DNA from: Girardinichthys multiradiatus
Taxonomy: Eukaryota > Chordata > Actinopteri > Cyprinodontiformes > Goodeidae
DNA: 64,000 nucleotides
Direction of reading: 5' to 3'
Assembly (NCBI RefSeq): GCF_021462225.1
Contig: NC_061815.1
Coordinates: 50,147,373 to 50,211,372 of the forward strand
Shown one piece after another: positions 56,330-64,000 of this stretch; position 1 is the stretch's first letter; each line of letters starts with the position of its first letter. The notes below the pieces were generated by a model. That model was not told where the DNA came from. It did no database searches and worked only from the letters and a program-made list of their open reading frames with translations. The translations under genes and the position numbers were made by a program.

Positions 56330-58938
56330 TGGAATACTGCGGCGAAAGCGTCGGAGGGGAAAACGTGCTGGCGCACTTGTAAAACTCAAAAGAGGACTTC
56401 GCACACCACTGCCTTCAATCCACCTGGCAAATGTCCGCTCTCTAAGCAACAACATGGACGAGCTGCTTCTTCTCACCGGTAAAAACACGGACCTCCGCGG
56501 ATCAGCGGTTCTCTGTTTCACCGAGACATGGCTGAGTGAAAACATCCCGGACCGCACACTGCTGATGCCGAACTTCCAGCTGCTCAGAGCGGATCGCAGC
56601 GCTGTGCAATCGGGGAAGAGGCGAGGAGGCGGAATCTGCTTCTATATAAGTGAAGGTTGGTGCAGAGACGTAAAAGTGCTGGAAAAACATGTAGTCCTGA
56701 TCTGGAGTCATTTTCCATAATCTGTAAGCCGTTTTATTTATTTTTATAATAATCTGCTCATATTTTCCACCGCATGGCTGTACTTCTGCTGCGGAAAAAC
56801 ATCTTGCTGAGCTGATTACAGACGTGGAGAAAAAATACACGGACTCTTTCATCATAATACTGGGAGATTTTAACAGAACAAACCTCTCAAATGAACTCCC
56901 CAAATACAGACAGCATATTAAGTGTCCCAAATGAGACAAAAACACACTGGACCATTGTTACACAGCTTTAAAGGACTCATATCATGCTGTTACCAGGGCT
57001 GCTCTGGGTTTTTCGGATCATTATCTAATCCTCCTCATCCCAACCTACAGACAGAGACTAAGAGCTTCCAAACCCACGGTTCACACTGTTAAGAAGTGGA
57101 CTGAGGAATCAAAGCAGATGCTACAGGCCTGCTTTGAATACACAGACTGGACTGTTTTTGAAACCTCAGCCACTGACTTAAACCAACTAACTGATGTGGT
57201 GACATCATACATCAGTTTCTGTGAGGACATGTGTGTGCAGACCAAGACCTTCTGCACCTTTGGGAACAATAAGCCATGGTGTACTCCACACCTCAGGAAT
57301 CTGAGCAGGGAAAAGGAAGCAGCTCACAGCAGTGGAGATTGGGTGCGGTACAGGCAGGCCAGGAACAAACTAACAAAGGAGAACAAAGCAGCCAAGAGAA
57401 GCTACAGTGAAAAGCTGAAGAACAGCCTTTGAACCGGTGATACCTCGGCTGTATGGACCAGTCTGAGAAACCTGACTGCCTATAGGAGCCCCCCCCCCCC
57501 ACCACCCTTCCTGAACACAGTCGTCTCCTGGCCAACCGTCTGAATGGCTTTTACTGCAGACATGACAAGAAGCCATTCACACCTCAAATCCTTTCCTCCA
57601 CATCCCATTCAGGAACAAATTTGACCTGTAAAACAACCAACCCCCTACCTTCAGATCCTCTGCCTGCACTAAAGATCTCCGAGGAAGATGTAAATAGGCT
57701 CTTTCAGCGCATGAAAACAAAGAAAGCTGGAGGACCTGATAACGTCTCCCCATCATGCCTGAAAGCCTGTGCAAATCAACTCACTCCGATCTTCACAAGG
57801 ATCTTCAACAAGTCACTGGAGAAATGTGAGGTCCCCTCCTGCCTCAAACGATCCACCATCATCCCGGTTCCCAAGAAACCCACCATCCTAGGATTAAATG
57901 ACTACAGGCCTGTAGCCCTGACGTCTGTGGTCATGAAATCCTTTGAGCGGCTGGTGTTGAAGCACATGAAAGACATCACAGGCCCCCTGCTGGACCCCCT
58001 GCAGTTTGCTTACCGAGCAAACAGGTCGGCAGATGATGCTGTTAACTTAGGTCTACACTTCATCCTGCAACACCTCGACCACCCAGGGACGTACGCCAGG
58101 ATCCTGTTTGTAGACTTCAGCTCCACCTTCAACACCATCATACCAGACATCCTCCACCAGAAGCTCACCCAGCTCAACGTCCCAGCCTCCACCTGTCAGT
58201 GGATCAACAGCTTCCTGACGGACTGACAGCAGCAGGTGAGACTAGGGAGCATCTTCTCCTGATCCAGATCAATAAGTACTGGTGCCCCCCAGGGGTGTGT
58301 TCTATCCCCACTCCTCTTCTCCCTGTACACAAGTGACTGCACCTCATCGGACTCGTCTGTGAAACTCCTTAAGTTTGCAGATGACACCACTGTCATTGGA
58401 CTGATCCAGGACGGTGATGAGTCTGCATACAGACAGGAGGTGGATCGGCTGGTCCACTGGTGCGGTCAGAACTACCTTGAACTGAACCCATTCAAGACTG
58501 TGGAAATGGTGGTGGACTTTCAGAGAACACCACCTCCATACACCCCCCTCACCATCCTCAACAACACTGGTCATCTTCTACTCTGCCATCATTCAGTCTT
58601 TCCTGTCTTCATCCATCTCAGTGTGGTTTGGCTCATCCACACAACAGGACAGGTCCAGACTGCAACGAATAATCAGGACAGCAGAGAGAATCATCAGGGC
58701 TGACCTTCCCTCCATCCAGGACTTATACAGGTCAAGGGTCAGGAAAAGAGCTGCTAACATCTCTGCAGACCCCACACACCCTGCATATAAACTGTTTAGA
58801 GTTTTACCTTCTGGCCGCCGCTACAGAGCACTGTTCACTAAAACCAGCCGCCACAGAGACAGTTTCTTCCCCCAGGCCGTTTCTCTGTTGATGAAGTTGC
58901 AAATGCACCTTTCTATATATGTATATTTAAAGACATAA
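56330..58938 (+). pseudogene. Rex1-like LINE ORF: endonuclease and RT, broken
   Basis: An APE-type endonuclease begins near 56420 (HLANVRSLSNNMDELLLLTG, CFTETWLSENIPD, GGGICFYISEGWC) and breaks near 56720, with a further piece IILGDFNRTNL near 56850. The linker and pre-RT (57118-57432) end in a stop. The RT core (57621-58226) has KAGGPDNVSPSCLKACANQL, VALTSVVMKSFERLV, FAYRANRSADDAVNLGLHF and FVDFSSTFNTI. Two CGA-to-TGA stops follow (58224-58226 and 58260-58262), then the catalytic FADDTTVIG (near 58378). About 152 bp are missing after NNT at 58567 compared with the other copy. The end reads RRYRALFTKTSRHRDSFFPQ. Confidence 0.85.
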
Positions 58939-58979
58939 AGATATATGCATAAATATATTTAAAATATAGTTAACCCCCA

Positions 58980-61910
58980 CCCCCCCTCCTTGAACCATCA
59001 CCTTAACGTGGAGGAGGGGTTTGAGTGCTCAAATGATCCTAGAGGCTATGTTGTCTGGGGCCTAAATGCCCCTGGTAGGGTCTCCCATGGCAAACAGGCT
59101 CTAGGTGAAGAGGTCAGACAAATAGCAGTTCAAGAATCCCTCATGAGGACAAAAATATCGAGGCACGTGACGTCGCCCAGTATGGCGGAGCCGGGGTCCC
59201 ACCCTGGAGCCAGGCCTGGGATCGGGACTCGCTGGAGAGCGCCTGGTGGCCGGGTCGCTCCTTGCGGGACCCGGCCGGGCAAAGCCCGAACGAGAGACGC
59301 GAGGCCATCCCCCAGTGAGCCCACCATCTGCAGGGGGAACCGTGAGGGACCGTTGCAAAGAGGATTGGGTGGCGGACAAAGGTGGAGACCTCAGCGGCCC
59401 GATCGCGAGGTTGAGAGATATTGACTAGAAATAGTCGGGCTCGCCTCCACGCACAGCGTGGGCTCTGGAACCCATCTCCTTGAGAGGGATTGGACTCTCT
59501 TCTACTCTGGAGTGGCCCACGGGGAGAGGCGGCGGGCTGGGGTGGGTTTGGTTGTTGCCCCCAACCTCAGCCGTCTCGTGTTGGGGTTTAACCCAGTGGA
59601 TGAGAGGGTTGCATCCCTGCGCCTTCGGGTTGGGGAGAGGTCCCTGACTGTCATCACGGCCGCATGTTTTGGACACTCGGGTGAAGAGAGGGGCTGAGCT
59701 GTCCACTGATCACCACCTGGTGGTGAGTTGGATCCGCTGGAGGAGGAGAAAGCCAGAAAGACTTGGCAGGCCCAAGCGCATAGTTAGGGTCTGCTGGGAA
59801 CGTCTGGCGGACCCCTTGGCCAGGGATGTATTCAACTCCCACCTCCGGGAGAGCTTTGACCAGATCCTGGCGGATGTTGGAGACATAGAGTCCGAGTGGA
59901 CCATGTTCTCCGCATCTATTGTCGATGCTGCTGCCCGTAGCTGCGGCCGTAAGGTCTGTAGTGCCTGTCGCGGCGGCAATCCCAGAAGCCGGTGGTGGAC
60001 TCCGGCAGTAAGGGATGCTGTCAAGCTGAAGGAGTCCTATCAGCTGTGGTTGGCTTGTGGGACTCCTGAGGCGGCTGACGGGTACCGTGAGGCCAAACGT
60101 GCTGTGGCCCGGGCTGTGGCAGAGGCAAAAACTCGGGCCTGGGAGGAGTTCGGTGAGGCCATGGAGAAGGACTACCGGTTGGCCTCGAAGCGATTTTGGC
60201 AAACCGTCCGGCGCCTCAGTAGGGGGAAGCAGTGCTTCGCCAACACTGTTTATAGTGGGGTTGGGAGGCTGCTGACCTCAACTGAGGACATCATCGGGCG
60301 GTGAAAGGAGTACTTCGAGGATCTCCTCAATCCTGCCATCACGCATTCCGTGGTGGAAACAGAGGCTGGAGACTCAGGGCTGGACTCTTTCATCACCCAG
60401 GCTTAAGTCACCGAGGTGGTTAAAAAGCTCCATGGTGGCAAGGCTTCGGGGGTGGATAAGATCCGCCCTGAGTACCTCAAATCTCTGGATGTTGTTGGGC
60501 TGTCATGGTTGACACGCCTCTTCAACATTGCATGGCAGACGGGGACAGTGCCTCTGGACTGGCAGACTGGGGTGGTGGTCCCGGAGGGTGTGTTCCAACT
60601 ACAGGGGGATCACACTCCTCAGCCTCCCTGGTAAGGCCTACGCCAGGGTATTGGAGAGGAGAGTCCGGCCGATAGTCAAACCTCGGCTTCAGGAGGAGCA
60701 GTGTGGTTTTCGTCCCGGCCGTGGAACACTGGACCAGCTCTATACCCTCTACAGGGTGCTCGAGGGTTCATGGGAGTTTGCCCAACCGGTCCACATGTGT
60801 TTTGTGGACCTGGAGAAAGCATTTGACTGTGTCCCTTGTGATGCCCTGTGGGGGGTGCTCCAGGAGTATGGAATCGGGGGCTCCTTTATTAGGGGCCATC
60901 CGATCTCTGTACAAGTGGAGCAGGAGTTTGGTCCGCACTAAGTCGGACCTGTTCCCGGTGCATGTTGGACTCCGACAGGGCTGCCCTTTGTCACCGGTCC
61001 TGTTCATAACTTTTATGGACAGGATTTCTAGACGCAGCCAAGGGCCGGAGGGGTTCTGGTTTGGGGACCAGAGGATTTTGTTTTTTCTTTTTGCAGATGA
61101 CGTGGTCCTGCTGGCCCCCTCTAGCCAAGACCTACAGCATGCACTGTGGCTGTTCGCAGCCGAGTGTGAAGCGGCTGGGATGAAGATCAGCTCCTCCAAG
61201 TCCGAGGCCATGGTACTCGACCGGAAAAGGGTGGCTTGTCCTCTTCAGGTTGGAGGGGAGTTCCTGCCTCAAGTGGAGGAATTTAAGTATCTCGGGGTCT
61301 TGTTCACGAGTGAGGGAAGAATGGAGCGGGAGATCGACTGACGGATCGGTGCGGTTGCCGCAGTAATGGGGGCACTGTGCCGGTCCGTTGTGGTGAAGAG
61401 AGAGCTGAGCCGAAAAGCAAAGCTCTCAATTTACTGGTCGGTCTACGTTCCTACCCTCACCTATGGCCATGAACTTTGGGTAATGACTGAAAGAACGAGA
61501 TCCCGGATACAAGCGGCTGAAATGAGCTTCCTCCGTAGGGTGGATGGGCACTCCGTTAGAGATAGGGTGAGGAGCTCGGCCATCTGGGAGGGCCTCGGAG
61601 TAGAGCCGCTGCTCCTCCACATCGAGAGGAGCCAGTTGAGGTGGCTCGGGCATCTATACCGGATGCCTCCTGGACGCCGTCCTCGGGTGGTGTTCCAGGC
61701 ACGTCCCACTGGGAGGAGGCCCAGGGTACGGCCCAGGACACGCTGGAGGGACTATGTCTCTCGGCAGGCCTGCGAACCTCTCTGGCTCCACCCGGAGGAG
61801 CTCAAGGAGGTGTCTGGGGAGAGGGACATCTGGGCGTCTCTGTTGAGTCTGCTGCCCCCGCGACCCGGTCCCGGATAAGCGGAAGACGACGAGTATGAGT
61901 ACGAGTTAAA
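58980..61910 (+). mobile_element. Rex3 (RTE-type) LINE inserted in the Rex1-like LINE
   Basis: It starts with the CCTTGAACCATCACCTTAAC and GTGGAGGAGGGGTTTGAGTG leader typical of this family and ends after CCGGATAAGCGGAAGACGAC near 61910. Two short stretches, at about 60561-60580 and 60975-60995, match the Rex3 PCR primer sites used in fish surveys, as I remember them. The length of 2.9 kb is slightly short because of internal deletions. Confidence 0.85.
58990..61878 (+). pseudogene. Rex3 ORF: endonuclease remnant, RT and C-terminal domain
   Basis: The endonuclease part shows LFYSGVAHGERRRAGVGLVV and NPVDERVASLRLRVGERSLT near 59500-59650, then a deletion joins LTVIT to the DTRVKRGAELSTDHHLVVSW end. 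The linker reads RWWTPAVRDAVKLKESYQLW. The RT has GVDKIRPEYLKSLDVVGLSW, DWQTGVVVP (followed by a small deletion of the LFKKGD block), YRGITLLSLPGKAYARVLER, CFVDLEKAFDCVP, GLRQGCPLSPVLFITFMDRI and the catalytic LFADDVVLLAPS (near 61093). The C-terminal part runs from LYRS-like LCRSVVVKRELSRKAKLSIY to SLLSLLPPRPGPG. Stops at 60302-60304 and 60404-60406 and several frameshifts inactivate it. Confidence 0.9.
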
Positions 61911-61911
61911 A

Positions 61912-61985
61912 GCCCAGAGAGCAAAGTGTACCGGAGTCAAATTCCTTGTTTGTTTGTACAAACTTGGCAATAAAGCTGATTCTGA
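61912..61985 (+). mobile_element. Displaced 3' tail of the Rex1-like LINE
   Basis: GAGAGCAAAGTGTACCGGAG and TTGGCAATAAAGCTGATTC match, in reverse complement, the tail of the minus-strand copy at 479-550. It continues the element cut at 58978 by Rex3. Confidence 0.9.
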
Positions 61986-62404
61986 TCTTTTGAAGATCAG
62001 GCCCTAAATGTTGTCTAAGTCTCAACAAAGACATGTCCAGTTCCTTAAAATAAAAATACTTTTTGTTACAATAACTGAACATAAATTTATATTTAAACTT
62101 TGATAAGAGGTTTGTCTTATTGATGCTCTAAATAACTCACAACAGTTTACGAAAGTCTCTCCATGTTGAATTAAATTAAAGTCAGTATAAAGCAGCATCA
62201 GATTTGATTCCCTAACGTGCGGCAGTGCAGTGTTACACCCAGACTAGCGGGCATTAAGTATGAAGATGTTCACCTCAGTTATTGGAGACCTGACTTATAT
62301 GATATTGAAGAAATACTTGCATCTAATTAGACTTCTGTTAAAAACATCTGAAATGATCTGAATGTACATTAAACTTGACAATGTCTGCAGCAAACCCAAT
62401 AAAA

Positions 62405-62548
62405 GTTTCAATTCAATTCAGTTCAGTTTCAATTCAGTTTATTTATATATCGCCAATTCACAACACATGTCGTCTCAAGGTTCTTCACAAAGTCAGGTTC
62501 ATACATTCCAATTAATCCTAACCATTGAACAGTGCAGTCAGATTTAAA
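62405..62548 (-). mobile_element. 3' end of an L2-type LINE
   Basis: TTCAATTCAGTTTATTTATA, ACACATGTCGTCTCAAGGTT and CATTCCAATTAATCCTAACC are the reverse complement of the L2 3' end at 19740-19869. The piece is about 140 bp and non-coding. Confidence 0.85.
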
Positions 62549-63429
62549 ATCCTCCACCTTCAACTTCAGACCTCACTGAAGTTCCTCATTCAGATGTTGT
62601 TCTGGAACCTGATAACACTGTAGCTGCGTCCAGCAGTCGGAGTATCGTTTTCAGCTTGCTGTTAACTCGGCTCGCCTCTTCATGCACATTGCAAATGCAA
62701 CACTTAATGTAATATCCTTGGCAGCAACACTTTACAAGATTTCTTCCAGACTGTGGCAAAATTGAGTAATTCCAAACAAATTTAGATGTAAGTGAAAACT
62801 GGAGCTTGATAAGGAAAAGCTGGCTGGAATGTTCATGTGGTCTCACCAATAACAGAGCAGTTAATATCTCCTGAAGTGTGTCCTTGTCTCCATTCAGGTG
62901 CCAGTAGAAGTCAGCATGACATCATTGTGGTTTTCATGATGCTTGTTAGGACTCTGTAATATGGCTGACTTATTGGACCCACCATGCTCCAAACAAATCA
63001 GATCCAAACTTGTTTGTGTTCATTTCTCCACGGTTCTGTGGATGACTAATGCTGATGAAAAACAATACAAAACCAATACCTCATCAGAGCAACATGCCCC
63101 CCTCCCCACCACTGCACCATCTGTTTGGCTCAACATCTACTGTCAAATCAGTGTTTAGCTTGGATAGTTCTGCCTTAGTGAGACTCTTCACTCAGGACAC
63201 TGGTTACGAATGATGTGTTTTCATGCATATCAGATTATGTGCACTCATTCTGCAGATGTTTCAACAGTTAATCTTTACACCGTTTGTCATCAAACAACGA
63301 GTCATACTCAGGTTCTGTGATAATGGTCCATTTGTCTGTTTGAGCTGGAGCCTGATGATGAACCGAGGAAAGCTCTTAGCCTTGATGGAGGGTTTTGGAA
63401 ACCAGATATTAACACCAAACCTTTGTAAG

Positions 63430-63560
63430 GCTTTGTACCGTGCCAGAGTCTGGTTTCTGGAGCAGATGACACCAGTGTGAACCCATCCCGGACTCTAAAA
63501 CAGACCAGAGAACCATACCCTGGCTCGGTTACAACTGGCTCAGCACGGTTTACCCGGACC
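63430..63560. mobile_element. Possible DNA-transposon fragment
   Basis: GCCAGAGTCTGGTTTCTGGA, GTGTGAACCCATCCCGGAC and GGCTCAGCACGGTTTACCCG resemble the repeat near 46880-47150. The call rests on weak similarity. Confidence 0.3.
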
Positions 63561-63587
63561 CTGGAGCAGTTCACTTGCAGTATGAAT

Positions 63588-63690
63588 TAGTGATGTGTCG
63601 ATCACAAACAAAACGGCTCTTTGAGGTGGCTCTTTAAAGTGACCGACAGGATCTGGCTTCTGATTGGGAGCCATTTTTCCCGCTTGTGTC
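63588..63690 (+). mobile_element. hAT-like terminal fragment
   Basis: TAGTGATGTGTCGATCACAA, then GGCTCTTTGAGGTGGCTCTT and TTCTGATTGGGAGCC match the pattern of the end at 47480-47568 in the opposite orientation. No hAT coding sequence lies within the 310 bp left in the window. Confidence 0.55.
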
Positions 63691-64000
63691 TCTCTCTTAC
63701 TGTTTTTCTCTTTAAACCTCTAGTGATTGGTCAATATGTGTGCATCAAAAGCAGGAATAGAGGATGTAACGTAAGAGCAGAACATTTGAGTAGAAGAAGA
63801 AGAAGAAAAACAAAGCAAGAGGGCAAACCTGAAGATGAGAGAGTTTGAAAGTGTCATGTGGGGCTAGGTGGAATAGTAAAGAGGTACAGTCACACAGCTA
63901 CATTTCATCACCAAGTAGCACCACAAACACGATGAGACGGACTTTCTTCTTCGCATTTTTTTTCTACTCGACCAGTGCAACACTGCGGCCCGAAACAGTC

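Larger units (their letters stand above)
56320..61985 (+). mobile_element. Rex1/CR1-group LINE interrupted by a Rex3 LINE
   Basis: The coding part runs from about 56330 to 58938. The 3' UTR starts at 58900 (GTTGCAAATGCACCTTTCTA, matching the minus-strand copy near 630) and is cut at about 58978. It resumes at 61912 with CCAGAGAGCAAAGTGTACCG and ends at 61985 in the AATAAAGCTGATTCTGAT tail. This is the longer of the two copies. The 5' end is not sharply defined. Confidence 0.85.
50378..64000 (+). other. slit3: slit3 intron 2 (incomplete, over 13.6 kb)
   Basis: It starts with GTAAGTGTG and no further LRR exon is seen before the window ends. Contents are the Tc1 relics, LINEs and hAT ends listed separately. 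I see nothing beyond microsatellites (TG run at 52323-52351) in 51300-52800, 55450-56310 and 62550-63430. Confidence 0.8.

Noticed and set aside
26641..64000. miR-218 hairpin hosted by slit genes
   Set aside because: The mature sequence was looked for and not seen; in vertebrates it lies in a later intron, outside this window.

Overview
The window looks like nuclear DNA of a ray-finned (teleost) fish. It holds the 5' end of one host gene, a slit axon-guidance ligand best matched to slit3, inside a dense field of transposable elements typical of fish: Rex3, a Rex1/CR1-group LINE, L2-type LINEs, several Tc1/mariner lineages, hAT, an ISL2EU/IS4EU-like DNA transposon and Ty3/Gypsy fragments. No virus, plasmid or bacterial gene set is present. 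All coding regions other than slit3 are mobile-element genes, and all carry at least one break. The species cannot be fixed from the sequence. Family names were assigned by recalling family protein patterns, without any database search. Layout: 1-8640 is a nested mosaic. Two inverted copies of a short DNA element with GGGCCC-type ends (82-2935 and 6361-8247) flank a Gypsy gag-protease fragment (about 3726-5720) and a Tc1 remnant. Each copy has been split by a different LINE, and the outermost 479 bp form a near-perfect inverted repeat. 8713-9964 is a Tc1/mariner element with DD36E spacing (called TcA here). 10046-11520 is a DD34E Tc1 element with 200-bp terminal repeats (TcB), cut off against a hAT remnant (11521-12448). 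About 16.6-23.2 kb is a decayed DNA transposon with two convergent genes: a spliced SWIM zinc-finger/YqaJ nuclease gene on + and a DDE_Tnp_4-type transposase on -. The intron of the nuclease gene has itself been invaded by an L2 LINE. The slit3 promoter and leader lie at about 25.78-26.45 kb, exon 1 at 26450-26640 (signal peptide and LRR N-terminal cap) and exon 2 at 50306-50377 (one leucine-rich repeat). Intron 1 is 23.7 kb and intron 2 runs off the window. Intron 1 holds a Gypsy gag, a second TcA copy with a nearly intact TcB copy inserted in it, a tRNA-like SINE, a 1.5-kb CCAT-based minisatellite and several Tc1 relics. Intron 2 holds more Tc1 relics and a Rex1-like LINE interrupted by a Rex3 LINE, whose 3' tail resumes after the insert. 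The only host function here is slit3: it encodes a secreted ligand for Robo receptors, and this window gives its signal peptide and the first part of its first LRR domain. The elements act only on themselves, but they show a clear order of insertion at several places. The most interesting system is the transposase plus SWIM-YqaJ nuclease pair.
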